The notes beneath the pieces are model-generated. The model had not been told where the DNA came from. It made no database searches and saw only the letters and a program-made list of their open reading frames with translations. Source: Coccinella septempunctata (taxonomy: Eukaryota > Arthropoda > Insecta > Coleoptera > Coccinellidae). Taken from it: a DNA stretch of 64,000 bases. The position numbers and the translations under genes are program-made. Shown here piece after piece: positions 12,831-24,698 of the stretch (position 1 is its first letter; each line of letters opens with the position of its first letter). The stretch is taken from positions 40,512,270 to 40,576,269 of the forward strand of contig NC_058189.1 in the NCBI RefSeq assembly GCF_907165205.1. Direction: 5' to 3'.

Positions 12831-13130
12831 ATTAACTAATGATGCCCACGAGACGAAACTTTACAGAAGTCTCGCCGATAAGAAGTCTTGTCTCGTAAAA
12901 GTCTCGTAGTATCGTGGTTCACAACGTTTTGTGAAAGCGGAATATTTAAATCTAATTATAATTATAACAAATACTCTAGTTAATCTATTAGTTAATGTTT
13001 TGCATTTATTTTTTGGAAGTATAATTTATAATAGTGATATTAATTTCAGATTTGTTATGAATAGAGTGCCTCCCAAAGATTTTCAAATTTTTGGTTTCAA
13101 TCGGCTTATTTTCGAGTTTATATTATAATA
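12831..13130. other. Short spacer with repeated GTCTCGT motif
   Basis: Several copies of GTCTCGT and its complement occur at about 12848-12910. This may be the end of an unidentified element. No coding sequence is seen. Confidence 0.3.
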
Positions 13131-13590
13131 TACAAGGTTAGTCTTTGACTCGTGAAAATGTTTTAACATTAAATTCTTGAGGTCCAAAGAAACATTTTTT
13201 CCCTTACCATTTTTTCCGAATCGGCTCAGTTTAGGGATTCATTCACAGAGCTCACTCCGAAAGATAAAAGTTTACATTTACTGGGTGAGTCTTTGACTCG
13301 TACAAATATTTTAACAGTAGATTCTCGAGGTCAAAATAAACACTTTTTTCCTTTACCAAAATTTTTCGAATCGGCTCGGTTCAACAGATGAAGGCAGTTG
13401 AAAAACCATAAAAAAAATTATTTTTAGTTCTATCTCACAAACATTTCTGTCGAATGAAATGAATTTCGGAATATAGTTTTTCATTTATTTGATTAATCTT
13501 TTTTGAATACAAGATATCACCCACGTCTTCAAGTTTTCTCATTAGGACCATAACGTACCATATCATCAACAAAAATCAGCATAGTTTCGA
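13131..13590. repeat. Dispersed repeat, copy 1 (family also at 58976-59591)
   Basis: A block beginning GAGTCTTTGACTCGT at 13286, and a diverged partial copy at 13137, are followed by an AATCGGCTC(A/G)G motif. The sequence then runs on in parallel with 58976-59240, including TTTCTCATTA.GACCAT near the end. The right terminus seen in the second copy is not found here. Confidence 0.6.
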
Positions 13591-15891
13591 ACTACAAGTA
13601 CAAAACATTTAAAATACTTTTATAATTGATGAAACGTGAATAATATATAGATACAAAGTGTTACGAGATAATGATAAATTTTTTTTAAATTATTTGTCTC
13701 GAGAGTGCTGTGGAGTTGAAGGAATTGCATTTCTGTGGGCATTTTACCAATAAGAAGGCTATAATAGTATTCTAAGCGACTAGATTTTTCAACTCCGTTC
13801 AGATCCGTTTATGCACAAACGTTGCATTTTATTTTTTGTTAGTAAACTATAATTGCTTTCACGGTTATGACACAAGAGTCATAAAATATTCTCAATGAAT
13901 TGTTCTCTCTTCAATACATATTTTTATATTGAGAATTCTTTCAAATATGAAATTTCTAGTAAAAAATGAAATCGTGGATACATGTTTCACCCCTTCAAGG
14001 AATCACAACAAAATTGGAAAAATATTCATAGGAAGCCGTTTTATCGGTAAAACATTTCCACAAAATGCCATTCCTTCAAATGTCTAGCACTTGTAATAAA
14101 AAAATAATACGTTTTTGGTTTTTCCCATATTTTAAAGCGTGTAAATTAACAACGAAAGGCCTGAGAGCATTAGTTTATATTAAATAAACCCTTTAATATG
14201 CAAAAAGGAATCACTCTATATAGAAACTTTCGCACTTATTTGAGAACAGCCTCTATACATGATGAGATGAATATCAACGAAATGATTCGGTTCAAAATTA
14301 TTCTTTCCGTCTTGTTGCTGACTGAATTGCATTCATTTTCACTCTGTTCTTAAAATTTTCACATACACTGAATTTTTTCTTGACTACGCTCAAAATTCCG
14401 CTCTAAATCCTTGCGCTCTAGGCGGCCGCCTATCCTGCCCACCCCCTAGCGATGGCCTTATCATCCCAGATTTCTCAACGAATCACCCTGTATAATGTTT
14501 TTGTTTTTATGTATCTTCATATACTACAGAACTACAGAAATTTAAACGCAATCACTAGAAGAAAATAAGTTTTTTATCCTTTTCCTTCTTTGGTATTGAA
14601 AGGAAACTCTTCTCGTTATCTCGGTATAACAAATGAATTATCCTCCTAATGAAATCAATATAATAAGAAATATGGAAATTTCCAAAAAAGTCCTGCATAC
14701 CCTTTGTCGGAATTTTTCACCTTCTTGCTAGATGAATGTAATTTTGAAGTACATATATCAACCTTTTTGCAACGTATAATAATTTTGGAATTGAAATAAA
14801 CATCCTACCCAAAAATATTCCACAAGTATTGTGCCATTAGCGACAAAACAATCACTATAAATTATTTATGTCGAAATTTTTTGCAAGATGCATCTCAAGT
14901 TTTCGGTTTAATTTCGAAATTACCTACCGCATGTAGAAAATGACCTAATTTTCCATACGAACCTAGGTAGGAGCTCTAATCCCTTAATATTCATTCACAA
15001 AACATAGCAAAAATTGTTAGGAATTGACGCCGACTTAGCTTATTTCCCCAAATTAACAATTTCCAACCCATTTACATACAAATCACTTGTTTTCAGGCGT
15101 ATAATCAAAACTTCAACAGATTAATTTCAGGGAAAGAATTGATGAAAACCAATTTAAAAAGCAATTTACTTTTTCTGGTATCTTTGTGTTGTGATTCCGA
15201 GTTCACGAATTTCAACAGAGAAAGAGTATTCGGCGAGGTTTTGTCTTCACTGACGTTCATACCCGAATTAAAAACACTATAAACTGTCGTAATACCACCG
15301 GCTTGCCAACTAAGTAAGCGAGGTTCAAGAAAAGCTGAGATCGAAGCTCACATTCTGCACCCTGGAGGAAAGTAGCTTTTCAATAAAGCGAAGTCTGCTC
15401 TGGCAATTATTTGGATTACGTTCTTTGTTGGAAGAGGATTTCTCGACTTCTCCTAACAAACTAGAATCAAAATCTTCGTGGAGTTCAAGGAAGATAAAAT
15501 GATACGTAAAACTTTTCCATATCTATCTGCAGCTGCAGAAGATCCTTAACTTAATGGACTTCCGGTTTATAGTCTTTTGTGAATTTTATATCGGAAGACG
15601 AGATGTGGAACTGATTGAATTCAGGTTTCTATTCATATCGGCTCATTTAATTCCCCACAGACGGGAAGGTGGTGTTGAATCGAAATTTTTCATTCATTTT
15701 TCATCTCGAACTTACATGTTGCCAGTAGTTTCGGCAAAATTGTAAAAAATGTGTATATTTTTTTTTTCTTCAATAAGGACAGCGGTACGAACATTTCTAC
15801 TAAGCAAACCCCAATTATTTTCCAGTTATTCCTATCCTAGAGACGTGGACACATTTTCTTGGAACACCATGTATGTGAAACATACACTCAT
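13591..15891. other. Unassigned DNA with traces of element ends
   Basis: No gene is recognised. A CACCCTGTATA string at about 14485-14495 resembles the end of the TACAGGGTG TIR class, but no partner was found. About 15700-15790 shares a block with 7636-7735. The rest is AT-rich sequence without motif. Confidence 0.4.
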
Positions 15892-16940
15892 CGGCAAAAT
15901 AATCGATCCATTCAATTAATCCATGAAGTTTTTGCATTCATAAATGTGTTATTTTGAGTCCGATGAGTTTTGAATTTCGAGAAAATTAGGCGTAGATCAT
16001 TTTGTACTGGTTGAAACGAAATCTCTTTAACTTTCAAACCACCTGTGGAGTGTTCTAGTTGTTAAACCTTTTTTTTCTTGTTTTGTCATCAAGACGCATC
16101 TTTCCTTAATATTTCCGTTTTTCATGTCTTGCAATATCTCAATTTTTGTGAAAGATACGGGGTTTTCAGAAAAACATTGCACATCTACAATTCCGCTATA
16201 GATATAACAGTACGTTTATAAAGTCAACTCAAAATCCGAACATAAAAATACTGAACACAAAGTGAAAAACATAAAAGACCTCCCCATGCATGGCTAAAGT
16301 TGCAATTCGTCTTGGCATGAATGATGGCACCATTGAGGTCCTCAATGGTGTTGATAAAACCGACAAATTCTTTAGGAGCCTTTGCCGTTACCTCGTGAGT
16401 ATCCAGGACCGGTTTCCTCATATGATTGGTCTTTAATAGGCCAGCCAGCTCTGGACACTTGCATACCATGTGTTCAGCTGTTCCTTCTTCTGATACACAG
16501 AGCCTGCCACTCTCTTCTTCTGACTTTCCTATACGGATCGAAAGTGTCGGTTCAGCAGTCCTTAACCTAACCTACAGTCATAACCATAAAGAAATTGTGA
16601 AATGTAATGTTTTACTGAAAACACTATATCTAATTAAGCTATATTAATGAAAAAATAATGAAATTGTTGAGAAAAGAGAGAAAAGTATAATGATGATAAA
16701 ACAAGAAATCACAAGATGGAACAACTGGAACACTCCACAGGTGGTTTGAAAGTTAGAGTAGGAAAAAAGATTTCTATTGACCTAGTAGGTACGCCTAATT
16801 TTCTTGAAATTCAAAACTTGTGATAGATTCCATATAAATTTGCCTACAATTGAGAAAAAATCAGTAAAATGGGACTCAAAAAAACACGTTTATAAAAGAA
16901 GTAACTTCATCGATTTATTGAGTTTATCGATTATTTTGCC
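15892..16940. mobile_element. Foldback element with a LINE 3' end in its centre
   Basis: The outer arms (about 15892-16093 and 16687-16940) are imperfect reverse complements. They share CGGCAAAATAATCGAT at the tips and CTTTCAAACCACCTGTGGAG further in. The loop between the arms is nearly 600 bp and contains coding sequence of a LINE C-terminus (16224-16570). TSDs could not be defined. Confidence 0.65.
16224..16570 (-). pseudogene. LINE ORF2 C-terminal zinc-knuckle fragment
   Basis: The minus strand gives GRLCVSEEGTAEHMVCKCPE followed by L-A-G-L-L and about 70 further residues to a stop at 16224. The C-x-x-C...H...C pattern (LC...AEHMVCKCP) and an upstream LLNRHF in another frame match the cysteine/histidine C-terminal region that follows RNase H in Jockey/R1/I-type ORF2 proteins. 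Only this end remains. It lies entirely between the arms of a foldback element, either inserted there or captured. Confidence 0.7.
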
Positions 16941-18639
16941 AAGAACTTGTATTCGCGAAATATCACGAAAAAAAGTAAGAACAACTTTTCTGATTTTTTT
17001 CCGCCCGTGAAATTTTCATCTTCTATCGAAATCGAGTTGCACAGAATCTCTTCAATTATTTAGCGGAATCGTTTCGTTTCATTAGTTAGCAAACGATAAA
17101 AATTACTCGGGAATGAAATCGAATCGACAAAAACGCAACAGAGTGGAAACAAATTTTCATTACCCTCAGGGAGCGGCAATAATCAACAAATTTCAACTCA
17201 AAATTGTAATTACTACCAGATGAGCAACGTTGAAATGAATCATTTCCACTTAATCTGATTGAGTGGCCCGAATAAGGTAAGGAATGGCGATGTAATTTAT
17301 CGAAACAATAAAATTCTTCAGATGTAATAAGATGCCAGAATGGAATTCGCGATGTGAGGATTTGGATTTTATTTTTCCTACAACCGGAAGAATGGAGAGA
17401 CGAATTGAATTCCAGGTATTTCGGATCCGATTTCAAAAATTTAATTAAGCCTCGGGTGGATGCTGAAACTCATTTTGACTATCCGCAATTGAACAATCGA
17501 TGAATTGGAGAACAAAAAATCGAACATGGTAGAATAAATTGCCGTCTTCTGTTGGGATTGTTACAATTAAATTATGAACTCAGTGAAATGAGACGTGGTT
17601 GATTATTAATATTTTACTCAAGAGCTTTCTCGATGAATATTGGTCTCACAGAAATGTATAAATGGGCAAATATGACGTATATACAAGTTCAACAAAGTTT
17701 AAACCTCCAGTTTGAGTTTAGGGGTCAGATTTAAAATCGTGCGAATCAAGAATCTGAAACTAGTCAAGATATTCCATCATTGTGCTATTATAAGAGCATT
17801 CTCTCCACCTCGCAGTGAACCAACCCTCACTTCTGAATTATGGTGAGAATAAGGCTCTAATGGCTTCAGGAAGGCTCATTAAAGGCGACTTAATGGTCTG
17901 GTATAGTAACCTCTAAGATCGAAATAATGCTTCTTACTTACATATTCGTTAAGATGAACATAAAGCAAATACTTCCTGGTCATCATTCCACACAATAAGA
18001 GCTCTATTTGACCCAGGTAATGGACAGAAAAATGTCACTATCCTGTATTTCCATCCAGTTTTATTTGCACCGATATTGCTCATAAATCATTCTACATCAA
18101 ACGATATTTTGATCTATCCTTTGCATGGTATTTCATATAAAACCACGAATGCAGTATCATTTCATCAGAAAACAGTAAACTGTTAGAAGTGCATGATTAC
18201 AAATACTACTATTTTCAATAAACAGAAATGGACATGATGAAAACCACCATTATCAATAAACAATGTTTAGAATTCACTTTGGCCTATTCCCAGGAAATCA
18301 TGTAGCATGTCTTGTTTTCAGAAGGTGGTGGTCAAACGTTCGGTGAATTTTTAATCAGTTTTCAATTTGTGTTTCTTGTGAATTATTCCTAGTTTTACTG
18401 ATGTTCTGCAGTTTGTTATGCCATCGTCTGTGCGCTGAGGTCCTTCTTCTCCTGGCTAACCAAAATTGTTGGAATAACCTAGTTTCGATATAAAATAATA
18501 GAAAAACGCTCGGAGGAATATTTGTAGGAAATTTTATTTATTTGGAAAAAATATCTACATATCTTCTAAGGTATGTACATAGATATGTAGATAAATATCT
18601 ATATTTCGAACAAAAAAAATCGCAAAATCTGTTACGAAG
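16941..18639. other. Unassigned DNA
   Basis: No gene is recognised. An SLLFSDE-like string on the minus strand near 18150 recalls the first catalytic aspartate block of mariner transposases, but no flanking motifs support it. Confidence 0.4.
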
Positions 18640-18702
18640 GACATATACACATTTTTGTTTGTATCTTTTGGATCAATAAATACTATTACTATTACTATCG
18701 AC
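18640..18702 (+). repeat. Probable LINE 3' terminus with (TACTAT)n tail
   Basis: TTTGTATCTTTTGGATCAAT followed by A-rich sequence and three ACTATT units looks like the 3' UTR end and short-repeat tail of a non-LTR element. No coding sequence is attached, which fits extreme 5' truncation. Confidence 0.4.
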
Positions 18703-18769
18703 GGAATTTATCGAAACTTGCGAGGTTATTGACACATACTGAGATCGAGTCAGAGAGGTTTCAATTATA

Positions 18770-20606
18770 CAGGGTGTTTCACGAGGAACCTCACCCATAT
18801 TTATACGGGAAACTACTGAACGTATTTTCATGAAATTCAGCACTTATGAGTATTTCACGATGCTGATGAAATCTAAAATATTTTCAAGGCATGAGCACCT
18901 CCGGTTTTTCCGGAAATGACGTCAACTTCCGTTTTTCAAATTAGAACACAATTTTTTTATTGCAGAAATAGATTCCTTAGAAAATTTCAAGTTATTTTGA
19001 TGTAACATTTTTCAGTTTTGGTTGGAAAATTCTCTCTGAGCGGGAAAATTCGAAAAAAAAAATCGAAAATAGAGCTCCGCTGAAACAAGAATAACTTCGA
19101 GGTTTCTGGATGGAAAATTTTCATTTTTGGGATTTTTCAAGATGTTAGATTGATGTATCCACTTTAAATCGAAATCGCGATTCATGATACAGGGGGGGAA
19201 AAACTCGCTTTCAAAGTTAGGGATGACAAAATCGTGAAAAATCAGTTTTTTCAAATTAGAACCCCATTTTTTTATGGCAGATATTGAATCTACGTTAAAA
19301 AATAATGTGAGTGTATGCATAACACCCTTGCCCTAAAATGGATATTTTCTGAGTTATTCACAAAAAACTGTTTTTCGTCTTGAATTTTCAGCTATTTCTT
19401 TTCCCTTCACGCCAAAAAGATGAAATATAGTTTTCTTAACGAAAGATCCGACATTTCTCAAATTTGTCATGGTTCTGTTAATGGTATCTCTCGTTGGTCT
19501 GGGTCGGTCAGGAAACCTCTCAATGAACAGTCGAATCGTTCTATCTACAACTTTATTACATTCTCCATGAAGTAGAATGAGATTTAAATAATCTTCATTG
19601 GTAAAATTAGGCATAGTGATCGATTTTATAACTTAATACGAATTATCATCAAATTAATAGTAAACACAAAATGCTACTGAATAAAGAGGAATTTGGCAGA
19701 TGTAATTAATGATATCTATCATTAAAAAAAAAGAATGTAAAACATGGTAAGTTTTTGCATATGGTTCGTAAGGAATTATTTATTTATCACTGGAGAGAAA
19801 ACCGATGGCCGATTAGTTGAAATAAAGAGGTTTCCGATACAAATTCGAATCAAAATTCGCCATCTATTTAGGAACAACCTGTAACTTTTTTCTCTTGCAT
19901 ATTAGGGTAGTAAAATCTAAAACATGGTTTAAGTAACAGTTCCTGAAAATTTCATCTTTTTGGCGTGAAGGGAGAAGAAATAGCTGAAAATTCAAGACGA
20001 AAAACAGTATTTTGTGAATAACTCAAAAAATATCCACTTTAGGGCAAGGATGTGATGCATACACTCACATTATTTTTTAACGTAGATTCAATATCTGCCA
20101 TAAAAAAATGGGGTTCTAATTTGAAAAAATTGATTTTTCACGATTTTGTCATCCCTAACTTTGAAAGCGATTTTTTCACCCCCTGTATCATGAATCGCGA
20201 TTTCGATTTTTAAAGTGGATACATCAATCTTACATCTTGAAAAATCCCAAAAATGAAAATTTTCCATCCAAAAACCTCGAATTTATTCTTGTTTCAGCGG
20301 AGCTCTATTTTCGATTTTTTTTTCGAATTTTCCCGCTCAGAGAGAATTTTCCAACCATAACTGAAAAATGTTACATCAAAATAACTTGAAATTTTCTAAG
20401 GAATCTATTTCTGCAATAAAAAAATGGTGTTCTAATTTGAAAAACGGAAGTTGACGTCATTTCCGGAAAAACCGGAGGTGCTCATGCCTTGAAAATATTT
20501 TAGATTTCATCAGCATCGTGAAATACTTATAAGTGCTGAATTTCATGAAAATACGTTCAGTAGTTTCCCGTATAAATATTGTTGAGGTTCCTCGTGAAAG
20601 ACCCTG
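18770..20606. mobile_element. Tc1/mariner-derived foldback element with ~660-bp TIRs
   Basis: The arms 18770-19423 and 19944-20606 are about 95% reverse complements by eye. The ends are CAGGGTGTTTCACGAGGAAC and CCTCGTGAAAGACCCTG, flanked by TA on both sides. The 520-bp centre retains the start of a transposase reading frame on the minus strand (19614 leftwards). It appears to be an internal deletion derivative of a Tc1/mariner-type element of the same kind as the one at 46451-49306, though with unrelated TIR sequence. Confidence 0.85.
19354..19614 (-). pseudogene. N-terminal helix-turn-helix remnant of a Tc1/mariner-type transposase
   Basis: The 86-codon frame starts MPNFTNEDYLNLILLHGECN and includes FIERFPDRPRPTRDTI and LRNVGSF. 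The pattern (acidic-aromatic start, xxxGEC, ERFPxRxxP, LRxxGSF) matches the N-terminal HTH found in many insect transposase-like proteins (Pfam DUF4817-like). The frame runs straight into the left TIR and ends there, so the catalytic domain is deleted. The start ATG lies in the unique central region, as expected if the TIRs were outside the original gene. Confidence 0.7.
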
Positions 20607-22289
20607 TATTTCAATAATTCAGGGCCACTTTATTCCGACACGGAATTTAAATATAAATAAAACGTTTGTGATTTTGTTGATATCATTTATTTTACAGCGT
20701 AGGTATTGTCCATTTGTTTTTTATTTTATATTTGTTTCACTTGTGTTACTCAACACTTTACGTTTTGATTTTTTTTACCTACTGGGAACAGGAGACTCCC
20801 ATCCTGTCATGTCACTGCATTGGACAATGAATGAACTATATAGTTTTCATACATCTGTCCGCCAGTGAAGCACATAAATATTTATTCATTCTATCATATG
20901 ACATAGGAATCAGCTGACTTGTGCGATCATTTATTCAATGAATTTTCGAAGTTCGCAGAATGTCGAATGGAAAGTTGGCGGATGTCAGTAATTTCTGAGG
21001 AACGTTGGTACGTGGAAAGAAATGAAGGAAAGAGCAAAGAAATGACAAAAAAATTACAGTGTTACAATTTCGATTAGTGTAACTATTGTATGATAATATG
21101 ATCTATGTGTTTCTTTGTAGAGCTTCGAAAAAGCAACAGTAAAGTTGCGACTTCGCTAAAAGGAATGATCTAACGTCTTAATTCCAAATTTATTTAACTT
21201 CCACGAACATTATATATACATACGAATGTATGTATATACATTGAAGGAAAAAGGAATACGACAAAATTGAATTGAGTATTAACGGGATTGATCAATAATT
21301 CAGCATTGTATTCTACTGTGGAAAATATTCCTGCAAGTTCGAATAATTGTTTTTTTCATTATTGTTCCTCAACGTATCTACTACAGCGCTTCAAACGTAC
21401 GACTTTCAAAATGGATTTTATATCATATCTCAAATCATAATGTTTGGTACTCGGTTTGGTATGACACTCGTATCTACTTAGGAGCTCAGCTTGAACTCTG
21501 AGCAAATCATTGAATTTTAAATCAGGAGCGTTCCAAAATGAGGACCTGAAGGTGTAAAAGTATTTCAAAACAACTCAGTATTTTACAATTTTAAGGCAAC
21601 ATTTCGATAACCCAATGTTTTGTACATGAAAACATACTCCTCTCTTTTCTCGATCAGATGTAGCGTTTGCGATATGGCATTCATTCATAAACTTATTATG
21701 ATAAGTTTATCGAATTGTAAGATTGTAAAAAAATTTGTTGTTGGATATTCTGAACGAACTTGATTGTGCTGGAAATAACAGTTTGGGCAGCACCGGACTG
21801 AAAATTTGATAGTATGTTCACAGCAGTGGTTTCTTGGTTCTTGGTTGATTCTACCAAATTCTATGATAATAATATAAATCTTAACAGCCGTACGTCGTAC
21901 CTTTATAGGCGGTAGCTCCGCTGAAAAAAAAATTATTTCGAACTTTCCGCAATATTTTTTGTTGGAGAATACGGTTGCTTATTATTAACAAATAATTCTT
22001 GGACACTTTGCTTGAGTATAAGATAACGGTTCATATTGAAAAAAAGCCTTCACATTATACCTACCTCAGGTGAGATATATAATTGTGATTGAATGCAGCT
22101 CAAGTGAATCCGCTAAATGTGTATAAATTAGCATTTTTCACATCAATTCTCAGAAAAAGTCACATTTCTCTTGGCGCGCTTCCGCCCCTTCTGAATAGGA
22201 CCGGGAATAGAGGAAACTATGTAGGGTTTAATTAGTCAGGTCATTTAAAGAGCATGAATATGTATTAAAGCGCGACTGTCTTGTTTCAG
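20607..22289. other. Unassigned DNA
   Basis: No gene or element is recognised. A short TATATACATACGAATGTATG-like palindrome occurs near 21210-21240. The stretch leads into the candidate exon at 22290 and could be intron. Confidence 0.4.
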
Positions 22290-22407
22290 ATGTGCCAAGG
22301 CCGTCGTGTGCTGCTATCAAGTATGAAGGTTGGCGGGACATCACGCACACAGATTTGGGCCTATGGACGCCACTGGAATTGGGACCAGCGTTTATAACCA
22401 GGATGAG
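22290..22407 (+). CDS. Candidate internal protein-coding exon, gene unknown
   Basis: A 118-nt block that is clearly more GC-rich than its surroundings is bounded by an acceptor-like CTTGTTTCAG and a strong donor, GAG followed by GTAGGA. One frame is open throughout: 2 nt, 37 complete codons from GTG at 22292, ATG at 22403, then 2 nt. It includes IKYEGWRDITHTDLGLWTPL. The two other forward frames contain stops. I do not recognise the protein. If real it is an internal exon entered in phase 1 and left in phase 2, and would be the only host gene part in the window. It could instead be a chance open stretch or an element exon. Confidence 0.4.
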
Positions 22408-22668
22408 GTAGGAATAATTTCATATCCCTCCTGCTAGCTTTTCACACTTGACTTCGTTTCGGGAATACAGGGATAATGCGAAATCTCGTTGCCTTTATCA
22501 GGATTCATACTCTCAAACGATATTACTGTTCAGTTAGATGAACGTTTAAAGCGAAATTCTCATTGTTCAACCAACTCCGAAAAAAGTTCCCTCTACAGCT
22601 TTTGTACGTATGAACAATGTAATATACATGTTTTCCCGAATAAGATGGGAGACTTCCGTTTCCCGGTA

Positions 22669-22823
22669 TTCAGGCGATATTTTTGTGTTTCGTGCGTTAT
22701 ATTTATAGTTTCATCTATAGACTAATAATTTATTTATTATTAGACAGAACAAATTAGTATTTGAGGAGTTCTGTGATGAAACCATAAATATAATGCACGA
22801 AACACGAAAAAAAAACGCTTGAA
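22669..22823. repeat. Short inverted repeat (hairpin MITE-like)
   Basis: Arms of about 46-49 bp (22669-22715 and 22774-22823) pair with few mismatches. The arm core is GTGTTTCGTGCGTTATATTT. The loop is about 60 bp of AT-rich DNA. No TSD was identified. Confidence 0.6.
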
Positions 22824-23249
22824 TAATGTCAAAACTTACCTTGAAAATAGAATATAATTTTTTTTCTAATTTTTACATATAAAGTGGCACTTTTTAAAAC
22901 TCATCTTCGGTTTGAAACATTTCGCCCTTCGCAACCAGTTACGAAAAGTAAAATATTTCGCAACTGATGAAGAAAAGTAAATTTCGCTATTAATTGTGAA
23001 GAGTACAGAATCAATGTAAGATTAAACTACTTGAACTATGTACTTCTTTACCTTCATATATGTCATTAAATTTGATATACTAAATATTATGAACAACAAC
23101 AAATTTATTAATTAAGTAACTTCAACACTTGAATGGGACAATTATTTATAAATATTAATAACACAATTTGAGCAATTATTGATAGTGATCCCAGCTGACA
23201 ACGTAGTTTTCTGTGTAGCATTAATTTGCATATTCTTCATGTAATTTTC

Positions 23250-24045
23250 CCCTAGGATGTTTGTCGCAATCTTCTGTTAATTAATTATGGAATTCTCCAC
23301 GTAACCTTCAGTAACTGTATTAGACTTCCATCCTCCATTCTCTGCAAATCAGCTCCAGAATTCGCAAGGTGAGTATAGTCGATGACCGCCGAAAACAGTG
23401 ACCAGTAGACAAACAAAGATTTGTGTTAATACCTACAGGTTCAACCCTACATTTTCCATTTGAATATTTGACAAAAAATCTGTCATGCTTAACATTTGAT
23501 TGCTTTAGCATAAAGTATTTCTTTACCATTTATATGCTATTTATACCGTCTAAAGCTCCAGCGGTTATAGCAAATTATCGGCATACTTTCGTCTTTGTAT
23601 TGGGAATGGTTACTTTAGCAAATTCCTCCTGAAAAACTACATTTTCTACTCGAAGAAAAGTCAGTTCACCTTTTCGGCAAGCTCCAGCAACTCCAACAAT
23701 CAATGCTACGTTGTGCATCAAATATTGCTCATCGGAAGCTTCTTTCAGGAAATTTGCAATTTTTCTTTACTCAAAAGTTTTGACTTTTTAGGCTGGTAAC
23801 CTTCAAAATGACGTTTCAAAAAAGCCAGTTAATTTGTATTCTTCTTAATGTCAATATTTCTTTTCAAGCACAATTCGGTTCTTAACATCGAATATAAGCT
23901 CCACAAGATTGAATTCTTCATTCTTTTTTTTTCTTGAAAATACGCTAGCAAAACTTTTTCGTTCAAATGGAAAATCCGTTCCTGTTCACTCCATAAACCA
24001 AATTTGGCGAAAAGAAAGACGATTATAATTCTCCACCTCTTGACA
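23250..24045 (-). pseudogene. Crypton-type tyrosine recombinase, frameshifted
   Basis: Minus-strand pieces in several frames line up in the order of a Crypton recombinase: HLNEKVLLAYFQEKK and ILWSLYSMLRTELCL (SAM-like core-binding domain), EGYQPKKSK, then the catalytic domain with ALIVGVAGACRKGELTFLR (first catalytic Arg), VTIPNTKTKV, TGHCFRRSST (HxxR), GGWKSNT and VTEGYVENS (nucleophile Tyr, codon 23301-23303). At least four frameshifts or stops are needed to join them. In live copies the enzyme cuts and rejoins DNA through the tyrosine. The second relic at 27886-28742 shares most of these blocks but is too diverged to be a recent duplicate. Confidence 0.85.
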
Positions 24046-24223
24046 ATAAAAACCATAGACAACTTATAGATGGGAAACTCTCCTACTAAACGTTTGGAGG
24101 TGATTTTAATTTCATCAACACCCACCAGACAGCGCTCGCATCGTGGTTTTCGGTCTTTCGTTACGATTTCCATCATAAAGTAAGTCAAGTGGGTGTGTTC
24201 TGTGATTTCCATTTCCTCTGTCT

Positions 24224-24247
24224 CATAGACAACTTAAGTTGTCTATG
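24224..24247. promoter_or_regulatory. Perfect 24-bp palindrome made from the TIR tip
   Basis: Two head-to-head copies of CATAGACAACTT, identical to the first 12 bp of the element's TIR, form a perfect palindrome 170 bp inside the left end and just before the THAP exon. It may be a transposase-binding or autoregulatory site, or the scar of a nested end. Function is an inference. Confidence 0.5.
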
Positions 24248-24337
24248 CTCTGTCTTTCACTGTTGAACTGTCACAGGGATAACATTGAGTTTTTGGTTAG
24301 CCGGGTGAGCGAATATTGGAATATTCTAAATTTCAAC

Positions 24338-24591
24338 ATGGAAAGAAATATGAGGTTGAAACCTAAGTGTTGTGTTCCAAATTGTGAGGATAGGACATGC
24401 AAGCGTCATCGGTTTCTGAATCCAGAAAAATATCCTACTCTCTTCAAACTTTGGGTGGAAAAAGTGAATAATTCTATCCTAAAAAATAAAACACCACAAC
24501 AGATACGGAAAACATATCTTGTTTGTGATAGACATTTTCCAAAAAATCACAAAACAGAGGGCCGAAAAGGACCCGTCCTGGTTTCTTCCTG
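24338..24591 (+). CDS. THAP zinc-finger exon of the P-like element
   Basis: From ATG 24338 the frame gives MERNMRLKPKCCVPNCEDR with HRFLNPEKYP, LWVEKVN and YLVCDRHFPKNH. The C-x3-C, a 46-residue spacing, then C-x2-H fit the THAP zinc-binding signature, with the conserved W and a Pro-containing segment. In P-type transposases this N-terminal finger binds the transposon's internal sites. A good donor (CTG before GTGAGT) ends the exon at 24591. The next acceptor, at 24698, leads to a frame with ESDDVLEMQECTNVPE, but the exon phases do not match (2 nt left, 1 needed), so a small indel has probably broken the gene. Upstream in-frame codons from 24239 are less likely to be used. Confidence 0.75.
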
Positions 24592-24698
24592 GTGAGTTGA
24601 ATGAATTGATATGACATGGATTTGTGGTAACCGAATTGGTTATTACATAACTGTTTCGTTAACTATTTATTTCAAGTAATAAATTAATAAATTTTCAG

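Noticed and set aside
17960..18480. Mariner transposase relic on the minus strand (SLLFSDE)
   Set aside because: One short motif without the second and third Asp blocks or TIRs; may be chance.
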